A stretch of DNA of 64,000 nt from an uncultured Desulfosarcina sp. (GCF_963668215.1 NZ_OY764190.1:558001-622000), one strand, 5' to 3'; numbered from the stretch's first letter, positions 9,117 through 17,359 are shown. The notes: generated by a model not told the origin, from the letters alone. Made by a program: numbers and translations.

Positions 9117-10013
9117 ATGCTATTAATCGGCGAGAGTTTGAATGTAATTTCCAAAAAGATCGGTCGCGCGTTCAAGGAGCGCGATCCCAAGCCGATCCAG
9201 GAAGAGGCCCTTTTCCAGAAGGAAAAACGGATGGACTACATCGACATCAACCTGGGACCGGCCAAGAAAGACGGCCACGAATTGATGCCCTGGGTCGTGG
9301 AAGTGGTCCAGGATGTGGTTCCCGATCTGCCCCTGGCCCTGGATACCTCCAACATCGACGCCATCGAAGCGGCCCTTAAGGTTATCAAGCAAATTCCCAG
9401 CGGAACGCCGCACATCGTCAATTCCATCATGTGCCGCCCCGAACGCTACGAGCGCATGGTGCCCATGACCGCCGAATACAACGCCGATTTCGTGGCCCTG
9501 ATGTGGGGTCCCGACGGCCTGCCGCGCGACGAGAACGAACGCGCCGCCCTTTGCGTGGAACTGCTCTACTTCGCTAACGAAGCCGGCATCCCCAACGAGA
9601 AAATCTGGGTCGACGGCATCGTCACCCCGGTCAACATCCAGCAGCCCCAGGCCATCAGCCTGATGGAGTTCCAGAAGATGCTTCCGGATATGGCACCGGG
9701 CGCCAAGAGCACCTGCGGCCTGTCCAACATCTCCAATGGACCGCCTGATCACCTGCGTCCGATCCTCAACCAGACCTATACCGTAATGCTGATGAAATGC
9801 GGCATGTACTCCATCATCTCTGATCCCCGCGACGAACTCTTGACCCAGATCTGCAAGGGCGAACGCCAGGATATCGTGGATCTGATCTACGGCATGATGG
9901 ACGGCAACCAGCCCGACCGCAGCAGCCTTTCCAAGGAAATGCTGGACTATGCCAAAACCGTGGATGTCATCCTCGGCAATACCCTGTTCTCCGACTCCTG
10001 GTTGGAAGTTTAG
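9117..10013 (+). CDS. acsE: 5-methyltetrahydrofolate:corrinoid/iron-sulfur protein methyltransferase
   Basis: Transfers the methyl group of methyl-tetrahydrofolate to the Co(I) of the AcsCD protein, linking the methyl and carbonyl branches of the Wood-Ljungdahl pathway. It is a pterin-binding TIM barrel: LLIGESLNVISKKIG at the start, DYIDINLGP, LALDTSN, and the conserved CGLSNISNG late loop. An in-frame extension upstream to 9030 exists, but the ATG at 9117 follows AAAGGAAG and gives the family's N-terminus. At 298 residues it is somewhat longer than the Moorella enzyme. It is the last gene before a strong terminator. Confidence 0.95.
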   Translation: MLLIGESLNVISKKIGRAFKERDPKPIQEEALFQKEKRMDYIDINLGPAKKDGHELMPWVVEVVQDVVPDLPLALDTSNIDAIEAALKVIKQIPSGTPHIVNSIMCRPERYERMVPMTAEYNADFVALMWGPDGLPRDENERAALCVELLYFANEAGIPNEKIWVDGIVTPVNIQQPQAISLMEFQKMLPDMAPGAKSTCGLSNISNGPPDHLRPILNQTYTVMLMKCGMYSIISDPRDELLTQICKGERQDIVDLIYGMMDGNQPDRSSLSKEMLDYAKTVDVILGNTLFSDSWLEV

Positions 10014-10015
10014 CA

Positions 10016-10083
10016 ACAACATCCATAAATAAAAAAAGGCCCATTCCCGATGGAATGGGCCTTTTTTTATTTATGGATGTTGT
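10016..10083. terminator. Bidirectional terminator with a 32-bp perfect stem
   Basis: ACAACATCC... (10016-10047) pairs perfectly with 10052-10083 around a 4-nt loop. The core is GGCCCATTCC/GGAATGGGCC flanked by A7 on one side and T7 on the other, so it works as an intrinsic terminator in both directions, between acsE (+) and the convergent Fe-S gene (-). Confidence 0.95.
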
Positions 10084-10088
10084 GATGT

Positions 10089-10865
10089 TCAATGCCCCGG
10101 CATGCGCAGTTTGACGGAATGCTCGGATACGGCCCGAGTCCGGTCTGAAAACATTTTGGCGCAGGTCGGGCAATAGGCATGGGTCTCTTTCACGTGGGGA
10201 TGCGGTGCGGTGCGCTGTTCAATGAAATCCATGAAGCGGGTGGTGGCAAACCAGCGTCCACAGCCTTCGCAGCGCTCCAGCGGATGCTTGCCGACGACTT
10301 CGTCCCGGATCATCACCGAGCGGACGTTTTCATGATCCTTCACTCGAATGGCGCCGGTGGGGCAGATATTGGCGCAGGTACCGCATCCGATACAGCGATC
10401 CGGCTCCGGCACCACAAAGGTGACACCGTTGATTGGCTTCATTTTCAGCGCACCGGCTCCGACGACCTCTTTGCAGACCCGCACGCACAACCGGCAGCGT
10501 ACGCAGCCATCCGGTGGTGTTCCCAGGTCCACACCGTGTTCCCTGGCCATTTGCCGCAGCCGCTTGGACTGGGGAGCCATGCGCAACAAATTTTGAAAGG
10601 CCTTGGTTCGGGCGGCCTCCACAACAGGCCCCGTGGTCTTGATCTCCATCCCGTCCTTTACCTTTAAGATACAGGAAAGCATGGCAATTTGCCGTCCGCT
10701 GCGGCCGGTCACCTCCACCGCGCACAGCTTGCAGGAGCCGGAAGGTTGCAAGGCCGGATGGTAGCACAGGGTCGGAATGGAAATATTGTTGGCTCGGGCG
10801 GCCTGCAGTACCGTTTTCCCTTCTTCGGCTTCGTAGACCTGCCCGTCGATGGTGATGGCGATCAT
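10089..10865 (-). CDS. [2Fe-2S]/[4Fe-4S] electron-transfer protein (NuoG/HoxU-like N-terminal module)
   Basis: An N-terminal plant-type [2Fe-2S] domain (CYHPALQPSGSCKLCAVEV, then a distant Cys) is followed by a linker and two [4Fe-4S] motifs (CVRCRLCVRVC and CIGCGTCANIC). This is the architecture of HoxU or the front of NuoG and NAD-dependent formate dehydrogenases, without a catalytic domain. The last ~60 residues hold a CEGCGRWF...YCPTCAKMF segment resembling a zinc-ribbon, also found at the end of the GltD-like neighbour. SD AAAGGA precedes the ATG. It is the last gene of the four-gene minus-strand module and probably passes electrons between the flavoprotein and an unidentified enzyme. 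Confidence 0.85.
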   Translation of the reverse strand: MIAITIDGQVYEAEEGKTVLQAARANNISIPTLCYHPALQPSGSCKLCAVEVTGRSGRQIAMLSCILKVKDGMEIKTTGPVVEAARTKAFQNLLRMAPQSKRLRQMAREHGVDLGTPPDGCVRCRLCVRVCKEVVGAGALKMKPINGVTFVVPEPDRCIGCGTCANICPTGAIRVKDHENVRSVMIRDEVVGKHPLERCEGCGRWFATTRFMDFIEQRTAPHPHVKETHAYCPTCAKMFSDRTRAVSEHSVKLRMPGH

Positions 10866-10903
10866 AGGTTAATCCTTTGCAACCGCTTTATCGGGCCGAC
10901 GTT

Positions 10904-11116
10904 TCAACCCTCGATGCGCCGCAGACAATCCTGGGGCAGTCGGTGGGTGCCTTTGCCTTCGAGACTCACTTCCACCAGCGCGTCCGGATCATTGATAGCT
11001 GTGTCCGGATCGGTGATGATGCCATGAAGCCCGATAAATCGATCCATGTACGCCTCCCAGCTCTCATCGCTGCTGCGCTGAAACACTTCTACCTTTTCCC
11101 CTCTGCGGAACGCCAT
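10904..11116 (-). CDS. Small unrecognised protein (70 aa)
   Basis: I do not recognise this family. The frame begins MAFRRGEKVEVFQR, is acidic/basic mixed, has no membrane segment and no Cys pairs. A very good SD (GAGGAGG) lies just before the ATG, which supports real translation. It sits between two Fe-S/flavin genes of the same module, 38 bp before the next one. The VEVF...GIITDP...ALVEVSLEGKGTHRLPQDCLRRI pattern suggests a small beta-rich fold, which would be an inference only. Confidence 0.65.
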   Translation of the reverse strand: MAFRRGEKVEVFQRSSDESWEAYMDRFIGLHGIITDPDTAINDPDALVEVSLEGKGTHRLPQDCLRRIEG

Positions 11117-11149
11117 GGTGCCTCCTCTTTATGAAACAAACCGAACGAA

Positions 11150-11290
11150 AGAAATCCCAAATAACAAATTCCAAATCTCAAATAAATTCCAAAATCCAAA
11201 TATTAAACAACATGGCTTCATCAGGTTTGGAATTTGTGATTTCGGTCATTGGGATTTGTTTGTTATTTGTGATTTGAGTTTTGTGTTTTT
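11150..11290. repeat. AT-rich palindromic intergenic element
   Basis: A block built from AAATTCCAAAT/ATTTGGAATTT-type words, with an AAATCCCAAATAACAAATTCC side and a mirror-like side reading GGGATTTGTTTGTTATTTG. It is far more AT-rich than its surroundings and can fold back on itself. It separates the 70-aa gene from the GltD-like gene and contains no plausible gene. Confidence 0.7.
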
Positions 11291-11359
11291 TGCCTGAATC
11301 CAACCGCGGCAAAAAAGAACGCATCCGACTCAATGCACTGATCATTGCTCAGGGCATCC

Positions 11360-13516
11360 CTACACCGGCAGCGTGTCCACATTGAACCGTGCCGTCCGGC
11401 TCCGGGCACAATCCTCGCAAAGAATCTGTTCGCCGGTCGTCTGCCCCACCGATTTCACTCGTTTATTGATAAAATCCAGATATTTTTTCGGCCCCATGGC
11501 TTTTCCGCAGGCACTGCATAAAACCAGTTTCTGCCGGTTTAAAATGGTGCCGCAAAGGATCAGCAGCCGTTCGTCGCCCCGATCTTCGATGCGAATGGCA
11601 TTGTTGGGGCAGTTGGCGGCGCAGGCACCACAAAGAATGCAGCGCTCTTCGGTGACCCGCAAATCGGTGTGGCCGGGATTGTCGAAATCCAGGTAGCCCA
11701 TTTCCAGGGCGCTGATCCCCATCTTGTCCCGGCAGACCTCCACACACTTGCCGCAGCGGCGGCAGATGTCGCAGCGCAGGCATCGGCGGGCCTCCTCGCG
11801 AACCATATTTTCGGTGTACCCCAACTCCACCTGCTGAAAGGTCGTTCGGCGGCGATCCAGGTTCAGCATGTCCATGGTCGGCCGCTTGATCACCATTTTG
11901 GTGCTGGCCGGCAGCTCGGTACAAGCTTCGCGGCCGCGGCGAACGGGAACCGGCGGCATCTGAGGCTGAGGAATCCCCAACAGGTAGCGGTCAATGGACT
12001 CGGCGGCCCGCTTGCCGCCGCCGATGGCTTCGATCACCGTGGCCGGCCCGGTAACGGCATCGCCGGCGGCAAATATCCCCTCGACGGCGGTTTCCATGGT
12101 AACCATGTTCACATCGATGGTTCCGCGCCGGGTCCATCCCATACCTTTTAAAGCCCCCATGCATTGCTGGTCGACCTTCTGGCCGATGGCGCTGATGACC
12201 ACGTCGGCATCCATGACGTACTCACTGCCCAGGACCGGGACGGGGGACATGCGGTTACTGCCCTCCCGCTGCACCAGTTCGGCCCGCACACATTGCAGCC
12301 CTGTAATGCGGCCGTCCTGGCCGACGATCTTGCCGGGAATGGTGAGAAAAGAGAAGTGCACGCCCTCTTCCTCGGCCTGCTCCACCTCTTCCTCATCGGC
12401 GGGCATTTCGTGCCGCGTCCGGCGATAGGCGATGGTCACCTCCGGGCAGCCGAGACGCAGGCAGGTTCTGGCCGCATCGATGGCCACATTGCCGCCGCCG
12501 ACTACGACCACGCGCTTTCCGGGCACCCGCCGTTCGCCCAACGCCACCCGTCGAAGCAAATCGATGGCCTCCATGGTCTGCGGAAAATCGGCTTCTCCGG
12601 GAATCCCCAGCTGATAGGCCTTGTGGGCGCCGATGGCGAAGAAGAAGGCCTCATACCCCTCGGCCTTCAGGTCATCCAGGGTCACATCCTCGCCAAAACG
12701 CGTGTTGAAAGCAAAGGTAACGCCCAGTTCTTCCAGCATGGCCACTTCCCGGTCGATCACCTCCCGGGGCAGGCGGTAGCGCGGGATGCCCACCATGATC
12801 ATGCCGCCGGCCATGGGCAGGGCCTCGATGACGTGAACGCCGTAGCCTTTCAGGGCCAGGTAGTACGCCGCACTCAATCCACCGGGACCGGCGCCGATCA
12901 CACACACACGCTTGCCCCGATCCGGCTCCTTTTCCGGATTGCGGTAGCTGCCTTCGGACATGGCCCGCTCGGCGGCAAAGGCTTTGAGAAATTTGATGGA
13001 AACCGGCTCGTCGATGCGGCCGCGCACACACATGAATTCGCAGGGCCGGGTACAGACCAGGCCGCACACCCAGGGAAAGGGGTTGTCCCGACGGATGACG
13101 TCGATGGCCTCGGCGTCCCTTCCCTCTCCGATGAGGGTGACGTAGGTCGGAACGTCGATTCCCGCAGGACACGCCATCTGGCAGGGTGCCGGCGTCAACC
13201 ATTCGCAGGTCCCGGTGGGGCAGTTGTGGGTTTTCACATGACTGTCGAAAACCTCTCCGTGGGCATCCAGGGTCTGCTGGAGCTGTGTGGCCAGGCGATG
13301 CCCTTCCGGTTCGTCGGTATCGGCAAGCAAATCGTGGATCAACGTCTGAACGGCCGGCATGTGATCGTCACCGGCCCGCCCCCAGGCGACATCGTCCAGC
13401 AGGCTGTGCACCTCTTCGGCAATCCTGCGGCTTCGGGGTGATGCAAGCCCACCCTGGCGAATTACTTCGTCAATAAAATGAATACTTTCCGTGACCGGGC
13501 ATTGGCTTGCAGGCAT
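11360..13516 (-). CDS. FAD-dependent NAD(P)-binding oxidoreductase with Fe-S domains (GltD/NfnB-like)
   Basis: 718 residues. An N-terminal ~110-residue helical region is followed by a GltD-type Fe-S segment (CQMACPAGIDVPTYV...CGLVCTRPCEFMCVRG), an FAD Rossmann motif (GAGPGGLSAAYYLALKG), a second nucleotide site (VVVVGGGNVAIDAARTC) and GIFAAGDAVTGPATV. The C-terminal part carries [4Fe-4S] motifs (CRRCGKCVEVC, CILCGACAANC) and a final CSACGK...CEDC zinc-ribbon-like tail. Such proteins move electrons between NAD(P)H and ferredoxin-type carriers, as in NfnB or Stn-type transhydrogenases. The physiological donor here is not deducible from sequence. SD AAGAGGT precedes the ATG. Confidence 0.85.
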   Translation of the reverse strand: MPASQCPVTESIHFIDEVIRQGGLASPRSRRIAEEVHSLLDDVAWGRAGDDHMPAVQTLIHDLLADTDEPEGHRLATQLQQTLDAHGEVFDSHVKTHNCPTGTCEWLTPAPCQMACPAGIDVPTYVTLIGEGRDAEAIDVIRRDNPFPWVCGLVCTRPCEFMCVRGRIDEPVSIKFLKAFAAERAMSEGSYRNPEKEPDRGKRVCVIGAGPGGLSAAYYLALKGYGVHVIEALPMAGGMIMVGIPRYRLPREVIDREVAMLEELGVTFAFNTRFGEDVTLDDLKAEGYEAFFFAIGAHKAYQLGIPGEADFPQTMEAIDLLRRVALGERRVPGKRVVVVGGGNVAIDAARTCLRLGCPEVTIAYRRTRHEMPADEEEVEQAEEEGVHFSFLTIPGKIVGQDGRITGLQCVRAELVQREGSNRMSPVPVLGSEYVMDADVVISAIGQKVDQQCMGALKGMGWTRRGTIDVNMVTMETAVEGIFAAGDAVTGPATVIEAIGGGKRAAESIDRYLLGIPQPQMPPVPVRRGREACTELPASTKMVIKRPTMDMLNLDRRRTTFQQVELGYTENMVREEARRCLRCDICRRCGKCVEVCRDKMGISALEMGYLDFDNPGHTDLRVTEERCILCGACAANCPNNAIRIEDRGDERLLILCGTILNRQKLVLCSACGKAMGPKKYLDFINKRVKSVGQTTGEQILCEDCARSRTARFNVDTLPV

Positions 13517-13613
13517 GAGCGACCTCTTGGCATCCGCTGCCCTCCGGAACGAACATCGGAGTCATGACCGAAGACAACATGGAGACGATCCCGCATCCGG
13601 TCATGAGAGAAAC

Positions 13614-13642
13614 GGTCCTTCCGGGTACTACCCGGAAGGACC
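13614..13642 (-). other. Intercistronic hairpin
   Basis: GGTCCTTCCGGG and CCCGGAAGGACC form a 12-bp perfect stem with loop TACTA between the ferredoxin-like gene and the GltD-like gene. There is no adjacent T-run, so processing or partial termination is more likely than a full terminator. Confidence 0.7.
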
Positions 13643-13691
13643 TGGAGGGAGGGGGTTGGGTGTTTGGAACATCGTTGATTTAATGATGCCG

Positions 13692-14207
13692 TTAAAACGC
13701 GCAGTGCTCCAAAGATGCGACACTCTGGGCGTGGCGTTCCCGACGAATCTGGGTCATCTCTTCCACCTTGCCGAATTTCAGGCAATGGGAGGTGCAGGTG
13801 GTCACGCAGGCGGGATCGAGCCCCTGGTCCAAGCGATCCATGCAGTAATCGCACTTGACCACCTTGCCGGTTTCCGGGTTCCACTGGGGCGCCCCCCAGG
13901 GACAGGCGGAAATACAGGTTTTGCATCCGACGCAAAGATTCTGATCCACAAAAACGATGCCGTCGCTGCTGCGCTGCTGCATGGCGCCGGTGGGGCAGGC
14001 CGCCACACACCAGGGATTTTCACAATGGAAACAGGGCATGAAAATATAAGCGGCCCGGGGAAGGCCGCCGACCATTTTCGGCCCGATCTGAATGATCTGG
14101 CACAATCGCGGCCCTATCGGTAGATTTTTATTGGCCTTGCATTGCACCTCGCAGGCATGGCAGCCGATGCACTTCTTTGTGTCCTGAAACAGATAGTATT
14201 TGCTCAT
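13692..14207 (-). CDS. 4Fe-4S ferredoxin-type electron-transfer subunit (HycB/DMSO reductase beta-like)
   Basis: 171 residues with four cysteine clusters typical of HycB, FdhB and CooF proteins: CIGCHACEVQC near residue 15, a CFHCENPWCVAAC segment, CVGCKTCISAC and CDYC...CVTTC. CooF partners are the usual electron acceptors of CO dehydrogenase, and this gene could play that role, but family members also serve formate dehydrogenases and hydrogenases. The ATG (MSKYYLF) follows AAGAGGA; an upstream in-frame extension to 14279 is not supported. It is the first gene of the minus-strand redox module. Confidence 0.87.
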   Translation of the reverse strand: MSKYYLFQDTKKCIGCHACEVQCKANKNLPIGPRLCQIIQIGPKMVGGLPRAAYIFMPCFHCENPWCVAACPTGAMQQRSSDGIVFVDQNLCVGCKTCISACPWGAPQWNPETGKVVKCDYCMDRLDQGLDPACVTTCTSHCLKFGKVEEMTQIRRERHAQSVASLEHCAF

Positions 14208-14705
14208 GGTCCTCTTATCCTGTTTGGATGCCCGCAGCCGATCAGTGCCCTCGGGAAATTGCAGCCGATGGGGCGGCATTCACATTAGACAAAGGGTTCG
14301 CGGAATCGTTGCCCCTTTTTAGCAACATCCGTACCATCATGTTTTCTCGTTCTTTCGCATCAATATTGTTCACGCGATTCTTTATCATATTGATATTTCA
14401 ACAAAACACCGGAATCAAAAAGTCGCCGAAGAAGCGATGGCGCAAGAGAAGACCAACAAGGTGAGATATATTTATTGCACCGATATATTTTTTTTGCAAT
14501 ACCTTGGCGAGATAAAAAGCGAAGTTTTTAATGCGCCAGGAAAAAGCGCAATATTTTTTTTGCGTTTTGTTGGGTGTACGCAAACACAAACCAGTTATAG
14601 CGCCCTCTCCAAAGGCGGGCGGAACGGGTTTAAAACATCCATATGGGATATTTTTTCAATCAGTTGAATCCCTGCCATCCCCCATTCATCCATGAGAATG
14701 CGCCA

Positions 14706-14721
14706 TGGCACAGGCTTTGCT
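14706..14721 (+). promoter_or_regulatory. Candidate sigma-54 (-24/-12) promoter
   Basis: TGGCAC-N5-TTGCT, with the GG and GC elements exactly 12 nt apart, matches the RpoN consensus. It points to the exporter operon whose last gene encodes a sigma-54 activator. Predicted start is near 14732, giving a ~195-nt leader. Confidence 0.7.
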
Positions 14722-14877
14722 GTGGGATGTGCGGTATTTTTGTTTCTATAGGGGATGAAAGATTTGAGCAAAGCCCCACAATGAGGTTGACGTCCGCTCA
14801 TATCCATTATAAACGGTGGAGGCATTGGAAAGCGGGGAGTAAGTTGAAGCAGGATCGTCCCTAGCGTTTTGTTTTGT

Positions 14878-14903
14878 ATGCCTGCCTACAGGCATTTTTT
14901 TTT
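14878..14903 (+). terminator. Terminator hairpin in the leader of the TauE-like operon
   Basis: ATGCCTG (14878-14884) pairs with CAGGCAT (14889-14895) around CCTA and runs into nine T residues. It ends 24 nt before the start codon and downstream of the sigma-54 promoter, so it would either attenuate the operon or block read-through from upstream. Confidence 0.75.
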
Positions 14904-14926
14904 AATTTCTCAAGAGGAGGGTAAGG

Positions 14927-16090
14927 ATGAAAAGTAAGTACGTCTTGATCACTGTTCTATTGCTGCTGGTTTCGGTGGTGGTGGTACCGGCGTTGACCGA
15001 CACCAATGCCTATGCGGGCAAACTGGAAGATGCCATCGCGGCCACTCCCCAGGGAACCGAACCCGGCCAGATCGATCCCAACGCCAAGCCTGGCTTTTTG
15101 GGTATCCCCGGTGCTCCGACACCCAACATGATCGCCGGCTTTTTCTGGGCCATCTGGGTAGGCTGGATTTTCTCCACCGTGGGCGCCTTCGGCGGCATCA
15201 TGGCCGGCGTGGGCCACATCACCGTTTTCGGCCTGGCCGATTACGGGAAGACATTCAAGAAGACATCGCCCGTACTCAACAAACTGATCACCGACAGCAT
15301 CCGTGTGTCCAACCAGTGGATGGTGGGCCTTTCCGGCGCCGTCTCCAGCTGGAACTACTATAAAATGGGCCGCCTGGTACTGCCCCTGGGTCTGATGCTG
15401 GCCATCGGCTCCATTTCCGGAAGTTTCCTGATCCCCTGGATCACCGCCGGCAAGATTTCTCTGAAGGCGTACCTGGGATACTTCGGTCTGGTGGTATTTA
15501 TCATCGGCGGGTTCCTGTTCTATGAAACCACCCCCAAGGGGCAGGCCGGCAAGAAAGAAGCCAAGGCTGCCGCCAAGGCCTTTGAAGATGCCAACATCAA
15601 AGGCAGTTCCGGTGCTGATGCATCCGAACAAGGCGTCAAGGTCATTTCCTGGGGCATGTCCAAAATTCGTTTCTCCTTCTACGGTGTCGAATTCGGTTTC
15701 AATCCCATCGTTCCCATCATCGGTGGCTTTTTCATCGCCGGTCTGGCCTCCTTTTTGGGCATCGGCGGCGGCTTTCTGTTCGTGCCGTTTTTGACCAGTG
15801 TTGCCGGTTTGCCCATGTTCCTGGTTGCCGGGACCTCCGCCCTTACCGTTCTGGTGGGCATGATCATCAGTATCTTCACCTACATGGTCGTCAAGGGCGT
15901 CGTCATCTTCTGGCCCCTGATCGGGGTCGAACTGATCGGTATTTTCGTCGGCTCCATGATTGGTCCGCGGACCTCCAAATATATCCCGGACATCTGGCTC
16001 AAACGCCTGTTCGTCGTGCTGGCTGTCTACGTGGGTCTGCGTTACACCACCAAGGGCTTTTTGGGCTACAGCATCGTTCCGCCGTTCTGA
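14927..16090 (+). CDS. TauE/SafE (TSUP) family membrane exporter
   Basis: 387 residues with an N-terminal hydrophobic leader (VLITVLLLLVSVVVVPALT), a short periplasmic-type stretch, and two sets of membrane helices. GSISGSFLIPW and GIGGGFLFVPFL are the paired TSUP repeat signatures. A charged loop (~residues 205-240, GQAGKKEAKAAAKAFED) separates the halves. TSUP proteins move sulfite, sulfonates or other small anions; the substrate cannot be read from sequence. Start ATG follows GAGGAGGG. It is the first gene of an operon with two membrane proteins and a two-component system, so its expression is probably signal-controlled. Confidence 0.87.
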   Translation: MKSKYVLITVLLLLVSVVVVPALTDTNAYAGKLEDAIAATPQGTEPGQIDPNAKPGFLGIPGAPTPNMIAGFFWAIWVGWIFSTVGAFGGIMAGVGHITVFGLADYGKTFKKTSPVLNKLITDSIRVSNQWMVGLSGAVSSWNYYKMGRLVLPLGLMLAIGSISGSFLIPWITAGKISLKAYLGYFGLVVFIIGGFLFYETTPKGQAGKKEAKAAAKAFEDANIKGSSGADASEQGVKVISWGMSKIRFSFYGVEFGFNPIVPIIGGFFIAGLASFLGIGGGFLFVPFLTSVAGLPMFLVAGTSALTVLVGMIISIFTYMVVKGVVIFWPLIGVELIGIFVGSMIGPRTSKYIPDIWLKRLFVVLAVYVGLRYTTKGFLGYSIVPPF

Positions 16091-16127
16091 TGCGTATCTC
16101 GAAATAAAAAACCGCAATTGTAACCCC

Positions 16128-16157
16128 CCCGGGGCCGGCCTGCCCGCCGGCCCCGGG
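16128..16157 (+). other. GC-rich 12-bp hairpin after the exporter gene
   Basis: CCCGGGGCCGGC (16128-16139) pairs with GCCGGCCCCGGG (16146-16157) over a 6-nt loop. No T-run follows, so it may stabilise the exporter mRNA or reduce downstream expression. Confidence 0.75.
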
Positions 16158-16181
16158 TAGCTTTATGATCGGACAGCACCC

Positions 16182-16808
16182 ATGGAAGCTCTCAATGGAA
16201 TATTGATCGCCCTGTACTACGCGATCGACGGTTTTTTGATTTCATTCTACCGTCTGACCGAGGTTCCGATATTCGGATACTACATCGGAACGGGTGTGGT
16301 GTGTCTGATCTGCGTAATCATCGGGCAAATGACGTACTGCTGGGCCTACCGTCGCAACCATCGATTTTTCAGCACGGACAGCCGTGAGATGGTCCACATG
16401 CATAATTTGTCCATCAGGGCACTTGGGGCCAAGAACAAGTCCGCCTATAAAAGCTGTAACAAACAGGCCAATGACGCCTTTGGCAAATATTTTTTCGCCC
16501 AAGTGGCGATCGGTATTTCGTCACTATGGCCGGTCCCCTTCGCCCTGGGATGGATGCAGGATCGCTTTGGTGGAGTCGAGTTCGCTCTTCCCATCCCCCT
16601 TCCCGCTTTCGGCTCGTCAGTGGGGTTCCTGTTTACATTCTTTCCGATCTATGTGCTGATGTACATTCTGTTCGGAAAGATCAAAAACAAACTCCCCTAT
16701 TTTTCATCTTTCGAACAATGGCGCCTGGAAAGCCACGAGGAAGCCGAGGAAATGATGAGTTTTTCCGATCTGGCCGGCCCCAAGGAACCGAATTCGACCA
16801 TCCCATAA
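16182..16808 (+). CDS. Unrecognised membrane protein linked to the TSUP exporter (208 aa)
   Basis: I cannot assign a function. Hydrophobic segments lie near residues 5-20, 30-50, 105-125 and 145-170. Between the second and third is a polar loop with HNHRFFSTDSREMVHMHNLSIRAL, and the C-terminus is an acidic cytoplasmic-type tail (ESHEEAEEMMSF). The MVHMHN histidines could bind a ligand or metal, which is speculation. It follows the exporter after a strong hairpin and precedes another small membrane protein and the kinase, so it probably belongs to the same transport or sensing unit. No strong SD is visible before the ATG. Confidence 0.75.
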   Translation: MEALNGILIALYYAIDGFLISFYRLTEVPIFGYYIGTGVVCLICVIIGQMTYCWAYRRNHRFFSTDSREMVHMHNLSIRALGAKNKSAYKSCNKQANDAFGKYFFAQVAIGISSLWPVPFALGWMQDRFGGVEFALPIPLPAFGSSVGFLFTFFPIYVLMYILFGKIKNKLPYFSSFEQWRLESHEEAEEMMSFSDLAGPKEPNSTIP

Positions 16809-16867
16809 TTCGTCCGCTTACCGCTGCCCTCTTGCCGGGGCGCCTTGGACGACCGTTTTGAAAGCCT

Positions 16868-17359
16868 ATGCAACCGACCTCGCATCACTCGCTTTGGCTG
16901 GCGATGATCGCTATCGTCTGTATCCTTTGGCCACTGGATGCCCTGGCCACCCAGGGTCATGCCGGAATCGAGGGGGTCTGGGTCCACCAGTTCGCCCACC
17001 TGTTCTTCCTTTTTTCCATGCTGCTTCTGATTTACTGGCTGCGGCAGGCGGACCTGGTGAAACGGCCCGGATGGCGCTTCATCCAGTATGCGGCCTTTTT
17101 CTTCATCCTCTGGAATCTGGACACCATTCTGGTCCATTTCCTCGACGAGCAGATCTGTGCCGTCAGCGTAACCAATCTCGGCGATTGGAAAATTCAGGTC
17201 ACGGCCACAAACGGCCATGAATGGTTGGCCACCGTCTATTACCTGATCAAACTGGACCATCTTCTGTGCGTGCCGGCCATGGTTTTTCTGATGCTGGGAC
17301 TGCACCACATGCTCAAGGAGGTCCAGCCTGCCGACCCCGGCAAAGGCGGCCGTCAATGA
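16868..17359 (+). CDS. Unrecognised four-helix membrane protein before the histidine kinase (163 aa)
   Basis: Family not recognised. The N-terminus resembles a signal or membrane anchor (LAMIAIVCILWPLDALA), followed by a conserved-looking HQFAHLFFLFSMLLLIYWL helix, an FFFILWNLDTILVHF helix and a C-terminal LLCVPAMVFLMLGLHHML helix. Histidines within or next to helices (HQFAH, HLL, LHHML) are striking and could be haem or metal ligands. Its stop overlaps the kinase start (ATGA), so translation is coupled and it may act as the kinase's membrane sensor partner. Confidence 0.75.
   Translation: MQPTSHHSLWLAMIAIVCILWPLDALATQGHAGIEGVWVHQFAHLFFLFSMLLLIYWLRQADLVKRPGWRFIQYAAFFFILWNLDTILVHFLDEQICAVSVTNLGDWKIQVTATNGHEWLATVYYLIKLDHLLCVPAMVFLMLGLHHMLKEVQPADPGKGGRQ

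Larger units (their letters stand above)
14208..14926. other. 719-bp intergenic region between divergent operons
   Basis: No gene is supported; short frames here (for example 14437-14667) have no family or SD. The first half is AT-rich and contains a 12-nt direct repeat TATTTTTTTTGC at 14486-14497 and 14552-14563. The second half contains a sigma-54 promoter match at 14706-14721 and a terminator-like hairpin at 14878-14903, just before the TauE-like gene. Confidence 0.7.

Noticed and set aside
14437..14864. Short frames within the exporter leader region
   Set aside because: AT-rich composition, no SD, and overlap with promoter and terminator elements.
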